A stretch of 52,661 bases of DNA, from contig JANBQC010000140.1 of NCBI GenBank assembly GCA_027576995.1, positions 1 through 52,661 of the forward strand. The letters run 5' to 3'. The position numbers and the translations under genes are program-made. Shown piece by piece: positions 21,159 to 32,471 of this stretch (within the stretch, counting starts at the first letter, position 1; every line of letters starts with the position of its first letter). Below the pieces are notes generated by a model, which worked only from the letters and a program-made list of their open reading frames with translations, did not search any database and was not told the origin of the DNA. This DNA is from Dimargaris cristalligena. Lineage: Eukaryota; Kickxellomycota; Dimargaritomycetes; Dimargaritales; Dimargaritaceae.

Positions 21159-21296
21159 TGGGTGAACTTCAACCCAACTGTATAAGATTCTACACAATAT
21201 ATGTATGGGATAATATGTGGGAGAATAACTTTTGACCAGTAATATTTACCTCATCAAATGGATTATTCGTTATACAGCCTGGATGAACTTCTGCCA
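21159..21296. mobile_element. MITE copy 2 (TA target site, mariner-like)
   Basis: A 138-bp element aligned end to end without gaps to copy 1 at 20126-20263 and flanked by TA (21157-21158, 21297-21298). The terminal inverted repeats are TGGGTGAACTTCA.. at the left and ..TGAACTTCTGCCA at the right. The interior shares TACCTCATCAAATGGATT-like sequence with copy 1, while scattered substitutions show the insertions are not recent. It has no coding capacity. Confidence 0.75.
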
Positions 21297-21298
21297 TA

Positions 21299-21529
21299 TG
21301 CTAGTCCCATTAATCGAATTACTGGGCGTATCTTAAATAACGGCATCTTTCGTTTTCCCGGTGATACCCGCTCAAAGGGCCCATCCTAAATAATGATGCC
21401 TACGGAAATTCAAATCTAAATTCAAATTCACAATAATAGTCAGTCTTAATTACAAATAATAATACTAAAATGACTGGGGTATCCTGGTCCGGTTCATTAG
21501 CGGAATTCGGCTACACGACAGGTGCTGGA
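21299..21529. other. 3' flank of the ASH1-like gene
   Basis: AT-rich sequence between MITE copy 2 and the SET-gene stop. It probably includes the 3' UTR of the minus-strand transcript. No other feature is seen. Confidence 0.4.
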
Positions 21530-24207
21530 TCATGTTCCTTTGGCCGCGATCACCTGGCGGCACTGGGTTGATCCACACAGGCAGCGCGGGGCCTCGTCGG
21601 TGGATGTTAACATACTGTAGTTATAGTCGTAGACGAGTTCATCGGCCGCCGGAATGTCCCGGTCGGCCACCATGACAATGGCGTATTCTCCGTTGATTTT
21701 CCTTTGGGTATCAATAAGGATATGAAGGTGTCCAAGGGAGCGAGAAAGTAAGTAAGCGTGCCGATATTAACCCAAAAGGAGCCAGGTGCATCAAGGAGGA
21801 GGAAACAGAGAGTGGGCGTTATGCATAAGGTATAACGGGGGAAATAGGGGAGAAGGGATGTCGGGTTAGTCTACAATAATAACACGATCCATTGATTGAG
21901 TATCAATACTTTAAGTGTGTCGTATATCTCCCAAGATCGCTTAAGGCTATAGAGTGTGGGTAAACCCTGCGAAAAAGGAGTCAGAGGCCACTGCAAGTTG
22001 CACCGGTGGCTTATTTCCGCCAATGGTTCCAATGGGGAGAAGAGCCATTCCTTACCATTTCTCCATGCGGCAGTTGGGTTCGCAGCTGAAAGGGATTGGA
22101 CCATGTCGCGGGAAGGCATTTTCAGTAATAATAGGAATAATAGGAATAATAATATATATACCAATTATATAAATCCGGTTAATTAGACGGGCCATGGATT
22201 CAGGGGATGATGTCATGGCACGGGCAAATACTCGGCGGTACTACCCATCAACAACTGGTCTCGTGGGGCTACGTCTGACCCTTTCTAAGCAACCTAGATA
22301 GATCACTAAGGAGACAACGTAAAGCTGCATGGATTCCCTGGCATAATCTTTCTTAAAGAATAGTCCCTGCATTAGTAAACTAACCCATTCAATGACCGCC
22401 TGCCAAAATATACATCATTATTCTACCACATCCGGTACCCGGGGCACGGGTTGGGCAGCCAACCAATTTGAAAACCCCGAGTCAACCCCAACCCCATTTA
22501 CTAGCATGTTTTTAAGACTCGACCTTTGGGTCCGTCCATATTTTCCTTGCAGCTCGGCTAACTTGGCAGGGCGACATTCTAATTAGACTATACCTTACTT
22601 ACCTATGGTTCGCAAATCGGAGGATGCTCCCTTTGGTGGTGGCGTCGAGCATCTCACCCTGATGGTAGTCGAGGAAATAATAATGGCAATTGTTCTGATA
22701 TGAACTGGTCATTCGGCGCAGGCATTCCTGGCTGGAGATAATTTCACCGCGGTATTCCATGATAAACGTATCTCGCGGTAGCATTTCCTTGGTTTTAAGC
22801 CCAAATCCACGGGCACCACTCTATTGGCGTATCGATATAAAATTTTATACATCCGAGGTACTAGTAATTAGACCGGTAGTCTTCAATTCCTAGAATGGCA
22901 CCAATCCATCGTACAGCGGTATATATCCCTAACCTAGCGCGAGCACAATAATAGTGAATTTAGGCGAAGCCGCAACTTACCCAAAATACTTCTAATTTGC
23001 TCTGCATTTGTCGCTTTTGAATGATCTGGTTTGTACATTTATCGCCACACGGGCAGTTCTTGGGCGAGCACTCGTAAAACAACATCCTGGGTGATACATG
23101 CATGAGGTGTACGTTAACTTGTCTATGGGGTTAGATGGCACGGTAGAGGCTACACAACCTCAAAATTGCACAATACCAAAATAGCCATGACATAACCATA
23201 CTTGGCAAGTTCAATACGGCGATTTCCCACCAGTGGCATATTGAAGCAGCGGCATTGCATTGCGAAGCATCCAACCCCGTGGTCCACTTACCGATTTATA
23301 CAATTAGGGCCGCACCCCAAGTCCTGCTCGGGATCGCACTGGCAGATGGAGGGATGTGGATCGGTTCGTCTCTTACGGTCAACGAATATGTCTGTGTAGG
23401 TACCGTTAAAACAGGACAAGTGAGAAGGGTTAGGCGAATAAGTAGGTGCTCTCCGGAATCCCTGAACTGAACTATACTGGGCCGAACCAATGGCAGCATG
23501 CTGCGCAGTCAAACTCGGCCAAGCCGGCGTCGGCTAGGTCTCACTGGCATGTAGTATAGCGACTTCAAGAGCATAGTATCAGTGAACTACTTACTCTGAT
23601 TAATTTTGGTGAACGGCGGGGGCTTCTTGTACCGACCGAGTCGTTCTTCGACCCAATCCTGGTAAATAGTGTACGGGAGTTGAAAGTCGGAGGGGGTTTG
23701 GAGTAAAGTTTCCCCCCAGTGAATTGGCAGTGCCAGGTGGCCGAGACCGACCGCCGACGGAGCCAATAATCCAGTCGGTCGGGACGAGTTCAAGGGGCGG
23801 TGGGGATCAGTTTTAAACTGCTGGGAGTACAGTCCCGCCCGGAGAAACGGCTTGCCGCCGTTCGCGGCTAGTTTGGGTCGTTTCCTTCGGTTTCGACCCG
23901 AGAGGACAACAGCGGGTGGGAGTTGTCGGGGCGTAGGACTACTGGCCGGTGGCGGGTTGGGGGTTGGGCGCGAGGGCTGCAGGGGGATCCTTAAGCGACG
24001 GCGCTGGGGTGAAAAGGTGGTGGTGGAATGCGCCGAGGGGGTGGTGGTAGTGATGGCCACGATTTTGGCGTAAGTGGACCGGACGCGTAGGGATGCGCGC
24101 CGCTGGACCACTTCGGGTTGGGTCGACGGCAGGGCATTCTCTTCCGATATGCGGAGGCGTTTGGGACTTAGGCCAGCAGTGGACCTGGAATGGCGACGCG
24201 TCAACAT
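21530..24207 (-). CDS. ASH1: ASH1-type SET-domain histone methyltransferase
   Basis: Six minus-strand exons (24207-23595, 23391-23292, 23086-22981, 22820-22603, 22085-22056, 21701-21530) join in phase to 412 residues. By family, ASH1 methylates histone H3 Lys36 on chromatin. Seen: a basic N-terminus; the ASH1-specific pre-AWS segment RAGLYSQQFKTD and HWGETLLQTPSDFQLPY; AWS cysteines in ICQCDPEQDLGCGPNC and ECSPKNCPCGDKC; SET motifs RGFGLKT, FIMEYRGE, NHSCEPNC (assembled across intron 4) and ELVYDYNY; and post-SET CLCGSTQCR. The ASH1 pre-AWS block separates it from SET2. It ends right after post-SET, with no bromodomain, PHD or BAH as in animal ASH1L. Exon 5 is only 30 nt. A Met at 24252 would add a hydrophobic leader unlikely for a nuclear protein, so 24207 was chosen. 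Confidence 0.92.
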
Positions 24208-24462
24208 GGCTAAAAAATAAATAAAGAGGAATACGACTGAGTAAAGGGACAATGAGACGAATGGGGGCCAAATTTAGTAGAGGCCACAAGTATACTACTC
24301 TCAAACTCGCTGGCTTCCAGCCGCGATTGTATAGAGCACCCTCTCCCAAGAAGGGGCTGGTGGCTGTGTTTGGGTTGGAAAGGAAGGAGGTTTTATCTAG
24401 GGTTGGCTAGTACCATTGAGTAAACAGAATACCCTCCGCGTCTTCCAGTACTGTACTGCTCA

Positions 24463-24490
24463 AGTAGTAGTAGTAGTAGTAGTAGTAGTA
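24463..24490. repeat. (AGT)n microsatellite
   Basis: Nine trinucleotide units in the promoter-side spacer of the ASH1-like gene. Confidence 0.9.
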
Positions 24491-25055
24491 TGGCATTGAC
24501 CTTGTATTTTCCTCTTCTGTTAGCACCTCCCTTTATTTTGTGATAAATTACCTAGTGGCGCAATATATATTGCCCAGGTTCACAGTAGGGGGCGGGGGAT
24601 TAAAGGTAGGTGGGGGGAGACGAGACGCCGTTGCACCTAAAGTGTCGCATCCTGCTACTATGCATCGGTGATGGCCCAGCCTGGTAGGATGCCCGGTTTT
24701 CTTTGACCAACGCAGCTTGAATGACGAAGGGGCGCGTGGGGGATGGCAGTCCGAGTCCGGGAAGTTCCTCTCGCCCGGTAATTGATAATCCTCGACGGAT
24801 CATAATATGTGGAGGGAGGGTGTGCACAGGTGCGTCATTAAGTGCACTAGCGACTTCGATTTGCACCAGTTTGGAGTGTATCTATGTGAGTATACTAACC
24901 GGAGTTGATTCTCGATTAATAATTAGTCATGAGGAGACGAGACCAGGTAAAAAGGGCTGCCCAATATTTTTATATAGATTGGCGGGGTGAACACAACAGC
25001 AGTGTATCTCTCTATATGTATGTGTTGTCGATGCGATTGCTGACCCTTATGCGAC

Positions 25056-25075
25056 TATATATATATATATATATA
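25056..25075. repeat. (TA)n microsatellite
   Basis: About ten TA units in the spacer upstream of the CUE-domain gene. Confidence 0.9.
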
Positions 25076-25534
25076 CCAGTTGTGAGAAGGGAAATCGGCG
25101 AAGACGAACCTAGACTATTTTGGCTTGTAAAACACTTAATGTGGCCCATTTGGTGGGGGGATATTATTAAAGGTGGTGGTCCTCTAGTTCCTAATGAACC
25201 CAATCCCAGCCAGATATACACATAGGAGGGGGCTGACTCTCTCTTCTAGGCGTACGGTGAAGGTATCCTCTCTCCTTTCCCACTCTCCCTCCTCTCTTCT
25301 TTCCTTCTCCCTCCACACCAGCCGGTTTCTTCTGTCCAACGCCCATATTCTTCTCCATCCCTTTTTCTCCCGATTCTATTCACTTTAGTCTTGCTTGTTT
25401 TATAAACCCACTCCCCAGTCAGCTTCCATTGCGCCAAGCTCCTTTCTATACAACTTGCGTTATTATCTACTACTTCCTCGAGGCCCTGTAACTTGAACTA
25501 TTGCGCCGTTAACCAACCCACCACCACCATTTCC

Positions 25535-28020
25535 ATGAGCGAAGTCAGCTTGGTCGTTTCGGCCGTTATCCTTTATTTCGTCTTCAAATGGCTCCTGGGT
25601 AAGTAAATAGCCCACCACCACTGTCTATATGCTCAGCCCAACCCCCACCGCCTGACCAGCCCGCCCAAACCTTATTCCTTCGAACACTAAACGCCCCCCC
25701 CGTTCACTCACCGATGGCCAAAGCCTATCCTATGTATGCAGGCAAAGGCCACCCACCTCGTTTCCCTTCCAACTAACCGCCCTTTACCTTTCCTCCCCAT
25801 GTCTCTCCTACTGATTGGATCACCTGCCCCTTTAGGCTCCGATGGCTCGGACAGCGATTCGGCCGGTGCTGGTGCACCGCCTGGTCGGCACCGGGTGACC
25901 GCTGAAATGGTAAGTCTTTTATTGTCCCTAGGCCGTACTGCGGTTACCAGTTGGCATTATTTCCGGTCCAAATAAGAATGATTGTCGCACACCCGTCCTA
26001 ACTCGCCTATTCTGAAATATCGGCTCTCATTCTTCGCTTGCCCCATTAATTTCCTCACTGTACACTCTATTTTTATGCTAATACTATACTGCTGATGGTG
26101 ATAATAATAATGGTGGACTGTAGGTGGCCAGTGTCCATGCCATGTTCCCCAACATCCCCGAGGCCGCCGTTTATGCTGACCTAGCCCGCACCGGGTCCGT
26201 CGAAATTACCTGCGATAACATCCTTCGTGATGGCCGCCTTCCACTGGTAAGTACACCTGATATGTGATAGGCCCGAATCGACCCCATGGGCTTTTCCGGG
26301 TGCCTCTAGCACCATTGCTTCCCATGTTCCTCCCCATCCCTCCTACGTTCCTGGGGGTTTGGGGCCGTGATAATGGGGTAATAGTCTATGAGAAGATTGT
26401 ATATAGCGAGAGTGCATTGACCCCCAGCTTATTGACAAGGAAATCCATAAGGGTAGTGTCAAAAGGGATTGCCTCTTTATACCAGGGACAGTCTTTTATG
26501 TAACTGGGTAATGTAACCAGCCTTGCCCTTCTCCCTTTAATCCAGTCCATTATCCACTACGAGACTGAAACCATGGCGGTCAAGGTCGGGGCAATACTTA
26601 GCCTTGGATCGTTATTGTCATTGGTATCATTCCAAGCCTCATTAGGGCGGATCCCGAATAAACCCATAGAAGCCCCTCAGTTTGGCCACCTATCTCATGC
26701 CCATTTGGATATTCGATTTTTATGTATGATTAATATTACTTGCTTCCTCTAGCCCCCTGGCATGACCGCCCCGAGCCACGCTGCGGCCCCCACTCAGCCA
26801 TCCCAATCCAACCCGTCTAGTGCTTCCACGTCCAACCGAGCGACCGCCGGTGCCGCGAGCGCGAGTGCTTCGGGGTTCCAAGGGAACCACACCGGCGAAT
26901 CCCTGGTCCAGCGGTTCAAACTCAACGGCAAACTCAACTCCCCTCTGCCCAACGCCCCGCCGGTTTATACGTGGGAATCGGACGCCCAAAAGCGCCAGAA
27001 CCAGCTCCAACGCCGGAAAGAACTCATGATTCTGCAGGCCCGGAAGTAAGTGGTCGATTCATTGGGGTGGGGCTACTGCCTCCAAGTCCGATATTCCCTC
27101 TTGTTGCCCCATCCCTTTATCGATATCTGCCCCATGCTTGGCCTGAATTCCCTTTCTTAGATGGGTATTTGTACAGTCAGCCTGGATTTACTCATCGAAC
27201 TGAAAAAGCAACCTGTGTTATCCGCCTGATTAAAAAACTCGCCTCTAAAGGGAATGCTCTACTAACTTATATAATATTATATACTTTACCATATTATACT
27301 GCCCAACGGCCCTTGTACATGTCCCCTCCACTCTCTATGGCTCCTTATAGAAAAATACTCCAGGCCCAGTCCCAGGCCCAAAACTAGCCACCCGCGAAAT
27401 ATCCTACTGGCTATGCCCCCCCCCGCCTGGAGGTGCCACTGTCGGAATTTTACCTCAATATATTTGTTTACCACCCTCTCCGTCTACCCCCATTTTCTAT
27501 TGTGTACAAACACGGGGGGCGTAGTCTACGCCAAATGGGGTGTTCTCAGCCCTTTGTTACCGAAGGCGGCGCAACCGTATCGTGGCTAAACTGGTTTTAA
27601 GCTTGCTGGATTACCACCGTCGGGAAGTCGGGGTAAAAGACGAGGCGGCGCCACTGTCCGTTACTGGGTGGATACAGGGCCCAAGTCGCGTAACACATTT
27701 CAAGTTAGTACTTGAGCTCTATATTTCCTGGGCGGTTCAATGTTTTATATACTCATACCTGAACTAAAGGGTTCCCATAGTTAAGCGACCCTCTAGAACC
27801 AGTGCCTATTTCTGTCTATTTTCTTCTTTCTTGATTCAATCACTTACTTTTCGCTCCCATTCATTATTCCTCCACATTGTCATACCCTTGTGCTATACAT
27901 TATGTGCATTTTACGGGGATTCTGACATTTACCTACTAGTATCGACAAATCACTTCCATACTATTCTAACCATCTTGGTTCATGTTTCCTGTTATTATTT
28001 TTAGCAAAGCTGCCATCTAA
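25535..28020 (+). CDS. CUE1: CUE-domain ER membrane protein (Cue1-like)
   Basis: Exons 25535-25598, 25836-25909, 26124-26246 and 26753-27045 are well supported (phases 1, 0, 0, 2). A fifth exon at 28005-28020 is a proposal that completes the frame, giving 189 residues. Seen: a single N-terminal membrane segment VSLVVSAVILYFVFKWLL; a CUE domain beginning VASVHAMFPNIPEAAV (residues 47-62) with the MFP motif and a late hydrophobic INLR-like stretch DNILRDGRLP; a disordered Ser/Ala linker; and a charged C-terminal helix RKELMILQAR. In yeast, Cue1 anchors the E2 Ubc7 at the ER and activates it through such a C-terminal Ubc7-binding region during ER-associated degradation. Helix identity as a Ubc7-binding region is inferred. 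The final intron would be 959 nt, much longer than its neighbours, so the 3' end is uncertain. Confidence 0.82.
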
Positions 28021-28613
28021 ATAGAATCCTTTTATTCAGACCGACGTCTTCTACTGTACTAAGCCTACTATTAAATATAGATATTGTATGACCAATGTGA
28101 GGGTATTAAAGTAACTCAAACAGGAAAGAACAGAGCTGGCGAAGGTCCTAAACAAGCCATATCCAGAAGAGACCAGGTAACACGTATTCATGCCTATCCA
28201 GCCTAAACGGGCTGCCCAAGCGACCATCCTAGCTGGTTTATTATTATGGAATGTGCCTCTCTATTGGCGTGAGTAATTTTAGATTTCCTTTCTAACAGGA
28301 AACCACTGGCCAATCCCAAGTTCATGCCACTTACCTTCTCTTATACATTCTTTCTTATTTATTTTCAGTTTGCATTCCGACCCGATCTTTATCAATACAA
28401 GGATAGCGAATTGGTATTCCAGGCACGATTAAACCACAGTTTAGCATAGCCTCTCCACCCCCCTTTTATTCGGGGTTTTTTATATAGATAAAAATAGCAA
28501 ACCCTCATTTACTCGTTCCCAACTCTCGCGCCCACAGCCCAACGCGTTCTCTATTCCCCAGTCCGAAATTAACCTGTTCCTTTTTTCCGTTTTCCTAAGG
28601 GCCGATTCAAGCA
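28021..28613. other. Spacer with a possible small membrane-protein ORF
   Basis: Between the CUE gene and RBM25. At 28190-28268 an ATG frame encodes MPIQPKRAAQATILAGLLLW and continues into VPLYW before a GTGAGT donor. At 28369-28449, after a TTTTCAG acceptor, a coding-like frame FAFRPDLYQYKDSELVFQAR runs to a stop. The two do not join in phase by simple splicing, so I do not call a gene. Confidence 0.25.
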
Positions 28614-31532
28614 ATGCAGCCCCATCGATCCCATCCCAGCGGTAAGCGCTGACTGACCCTATCAACAGGTCCTTCTTCCCCCCCTTCTGTATCGTTGTTT
28701 GGCGACTCACATTTTCGTCTTTTCAACGATGCATGTACCTGATGCATAACCGAACTCCTCGTTATGCCCGGGCCCCGTTCCTGCCTTTTACTTGGTGCTG
28801 CCCCCAATTTTCATACTCTACCGCTCTCCTTCGGACTTGCCCTATTAACCGCTTATTTAATGTTTGACTACGGCTACTTGAAATCATTCTATTTCACATA
28901 CTGATACTATCACCGCCACCACCAATGGGTCAATCCAGGGTCGCGCTCAGGCCAATCGTCGTATAACTCGTCGGGGCGTTCGTATCGTCGCCCGCAGTTG
29001 CACAGCCAAAATACCGGGTCTTATCCCCCCTTTGCCCCAGGTTCAGCGGGGCCCTACGGCCGGCCACCCCCCTATCATCCCGGCCCACCCGGGTATGGAC
29101 CACCACCGTCGGCCCCGTACCCAGGGCATGGCGCCGGTCCACACCACCCAGCGCAGTCCGCCCGCTCGTACCACCACCCCCAGCGCGGGCATCGATCCAT
29201 GGCCCAGGCGCCCCCCTCCACCGCTCTAGTGGTTGAACGGTCCACCACCCTATACATTGGTAGCATTTCGGAAGGCATCTCCGACAACTGGGTGGAACGG
29301 TTGCTCGTCGCCTGTGGGCCCCTCAAGAGTTGGAAACGGACCGCTGATCAAAATGGTAATCCCAAGGGCTTCGGCTTCGCGGAGTACGAGAACGCCGAAA
29401 GTACCCTACGGGCCCTGCGGGTACTGGGCAACGAACCGGATTCCCGGGATAACCCCCCACCGGGTAGTGGTACCACTGCCCCCGCCTCCAGTGCCGGCAT
29501 CCAACTACCCAGTCTCAAACCCGAGGCGGTAAGTAAGCATTTGGTGGTCAAAGCCGATGATAAAACCCGGGCGTTTCTCAATGATGCGGCCAGTCGCCAG
29601 GCCGAAGGGGAGAGTCAAGCGGAGGCTGATACCAAAGCCCGGGCGGAAATCAAGGACATATTGGCGCGTCTGCATGCCTTGGCGGGTCGGGGGGGAGTGG
29701 GGGGGATGGCCCCGTCGCCTCTGCCCCAGGCTACTGAAGAAGCATCGGCCCCACCCACCAATGCGGTGGCTGCTGAGCAGCCGAAGGATTCCTTCCCACC
29801 CGATTCAGTAGAATCATCGACCGTTGACTTTCTGCGTAACCTAAGCGCTGAAATTGGATCGACCGCTTCGGTGGCCCCCGTCGCCGCTTCGGTAGCGACG
29901 CCAGCGACCCCAGTTGATGCGACACCCCAGTCCGCCCGCGAGTCCGCTTCCCGAAAGTCCACACGCTCCCGGTCCCGGTCCTATTCCCACTCTCGGTCGC
30001 AATCCCAGACCCGCTCCCGCTCTCCCAGTCGGGAACGGGGACGGCCCCGAACCATTTCCTCGTCATCAGTTGCGTTATTATCATCCCCTTCCCATAGTCT
30101 GAAAAAGCGGTACGAAGCCGAACAGGCGGATGCGTTCAACGATCGGGAGCGTCGGTTTCTACGCCGGGAACGAAAACGGTTACACCAACTCGAACACGAC
30201 TTGGAAAAATTAGACCATTTGGAACGGAAAAAGGAAACGGATGCCGCCAAATTACAGCAGCGATTGGCTAATTGGGATGAAGAGGAGGAACGCGCCTCCA
30301 GGAAAGAGGATTATTACTATGATAGGTAAGTTTTTTGTATTATTTCCCATATTGGTCAGAGTAATTATTATACTCTTACCGGCTGGGTATAGCGATTTTG
30401 GTAAGTCCCAATAAGACTGTTGTTGGTTGGAACATCGATTCACCAGGACTCACATTATCACTATATTTATTTTACTTTTCATTGCTTGGACACAGAGAGC
30501 GTTGGTGGCACTACCGCAAGGAAAAGCGGGAAAATGAGTTGGCCCAGGATGCCAAGGACCGGGCAGCCGAAGAGAAGGAGCGGCTAGACGCGGTTGCTGT
30601 GGTTGAAGAATCAGCTCCCAAACCAGCTAGCGAAGGGGCCTCAGTTCCTTTAGCTAGTTCGTCCAATGTAGCAGATGCTGTGACCGAGTTGCCGAACCCT
30701 GAAGAGACAGCCGATTCTGTCAGTGAAGTTGCACCTACGGCTCCTTCGTTATCAGCCGATGACCAGCTGTTACTCGAAAGTCTTCCAGAAGACTTGCGAA
30801 CCGCCCAATCCATTCAGATTATCCAGTCGATTCCAGAATCCTTCGATGAGCTTCAGTCGGCCACGGTCACATGGGACAAACTGTCAGAGGTAAGTGCTGC
30901 CTTTTATTTATTGTTAAGGTTCATGATCTCTACTGGCTTCTTCACTGGATTAGGTGCAAACTTCGGAAGGACGGGTGTATATGGTTTCCTTCTAGCCTAG
31001 CAGCTCACCCCCGTGTATATACATGTAGCAATTGGCTAGCTCAAATTGGCACTTACTAATAACGGGTTCTCATACTTTTTTTAAAAAAAAATGCCATCTT
31101 TTGATAGGGCGCTCTAACTGAGCATATCGAGCCATTCATTCGGCAACTTTTCGTTCAATATTTGGGCGAAGGAGACTCCGAAGCAGTGGATGAGCTATTA
31201 CTCTTCATTATAGGCCACCTTAAAGGACATCAACCAGCCGCTGGACTAATCGAAGAGCTTGAAATGGTAAGTAGTAATTGCCCAACGGCCCAAGAGGGAA
31301 AGAGCCAGGTGAAATTAGACTAATGTCGACTAAATTACTATCCATCCTTTCAACTAATGAGCCCACTTCGGTTTATGAGCTCTATTAATTCAAACCCCCC
31401 CTTACTCGCCTACGCTTATCCCACCGTTCCATCACTTGTTATTTTAATTTAATATAGGCCCTTGACGAGGATACGCCCAATTTTGTGCGCAAACTCTGGC
31501 GTCGTGTACTTCTCGAGACCCAACTTACGTAA
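28614..31532 (+). CDS. RBM25: RBM25/Snu71-like U1-associated splicing factor
   Basis: Exons 28614-28641, 28939-30325, 30496-30889, 31108-31266 and 31458-31532 join in consistent phase to 680 residues. RBM25 links U1 snRNP to splice-site choice in the nucleus. Seen: a Pro/Gly/His-rich N-terminus (about 1-110); an RRM with RNP2 LYIGSI (114-119) and RNP1 KGFGFAEY (152-159); a middle region with an RS-rich run TRSRSRSYSHSRSQSQ; a charged RE-type coiled coil (RRFLRRERKRLHQLEHDLEK); and a C-terminal PWI domain (about 590-680) ending VRKLWRRVLLETQL. RRM, RE-rich and PWI in that order are diagnostic of RBM25. The first exon is nine codons, and the start MQPHRSHPS is inferred from splice phase. Possible extra 3' exons are listed separately. 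Confidence 0.93.
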
Positions 31533-32471
31533 AATTCATCACAAAATCCGGCTTACCTGCTGCGCTCCTAGCTATTCATCGCGCTAATCATCGAACGCCA
31601 CTCGGTAAACCAAATGTTGACCTATTTAGGTCACTTCCCCCTTTATCGTATAATATGTGGCAATGGCCACCCCCCCCTCTATCCCATCTTTATAATCCAC
31701 GTACAGAGACTGTACCTGGATGTCTGGGTTTGGTGATACTATCCAATGGATTAGGGATATATGAATGAGTGTTGAATAAATTTAATCGATTCATAATTTT
31801 TTTAGCGTCCCTGGTGCGCCGGCTAATCCCCTGACCCAACTGGTATTGGAGCGCCATAATCCCCCCTCTCTTGTCGACTTCAACGTAAGTTGCCAGGCAT
31901 CTATAATTGTATTGTTTTATAGTTCTAAAATATTAGTTACTATTCCCTAGTTCTCAACAGCCAAAGTCAATAAGATCGCAAGTTTAATCTACTTCCTTCC
32001 ATACCATACTGCAAATGAAAATGTGCGCTCTTATTAGTGTTATGTACCATTAATCTTGCAACGCCCCTGGTACACCAGGTGGCTGTCGTGTTATTAAAGG
32101 GCTTAGGCGCACTTTTGCGGCCTTGTACTACCGAATAAAATTGGTAGCAAAAGATAGTCTAATTGTGTAGGGACATATCACAGAGCTTTTTACCTGATGG
32201 TAAATTAGAAATTGAGTTTGGGTTTGGGGTTGATATCTTGTTGGTTTTAAATAGAGAAAAATAGAGTAGATGTGCGAAACGGGGATAAGAATGAAGTACA
32301 GAACGGGGTATATGAGAGGGGTGTCAGTCAATACAATAAAATAATAATAAAAAAAAACCGACTCGCCAACGATAGTGATAATAAAAATAATAATAGGAAT
32401 GAAAAGGAAGGGGGGAGCGGTCCAAGCGGATAGGCGAGCGGAGGGGGGGGGTGTCGATATAGCAGTAACGG
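31533..32471. other. RBM25 3' region with exon-like segments
   Basis: Spacer between the RBM25 stop and the Rab3GAP2 stop on the opposite strand. It includes two exon-like stretches (31806-31884 and 31951-32037) that could extend RBM25 by alternative splicing. The rest is AT-rich, with A/T homopolymers near 32345 and a G run near 32445. Confidence 0.4.

Larger units (their letters stand above)
24208..25534. other. Divergent intergenic region
   Basis: About 1.3 kb between the ASH1-like start (minus) and the CUE-protein start (plus), presumably holding both promoters. It contains (AGT)n at 24463-24490 and (TA)n at 25056-25075. The 250 bases before the CUE start are pyrimidine-rich on the plus strand. 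An 88-codon minus-strand frame at 24600-24866 was not recognisable. Confidence 0.45.

Noticed and set aside
24600..24866. 88-codon minus-strand frame upstream of ASH1
   Set aside because: It overlaps an equally long plus-strand frame, and neither shows a domain or a neighbouring exon.
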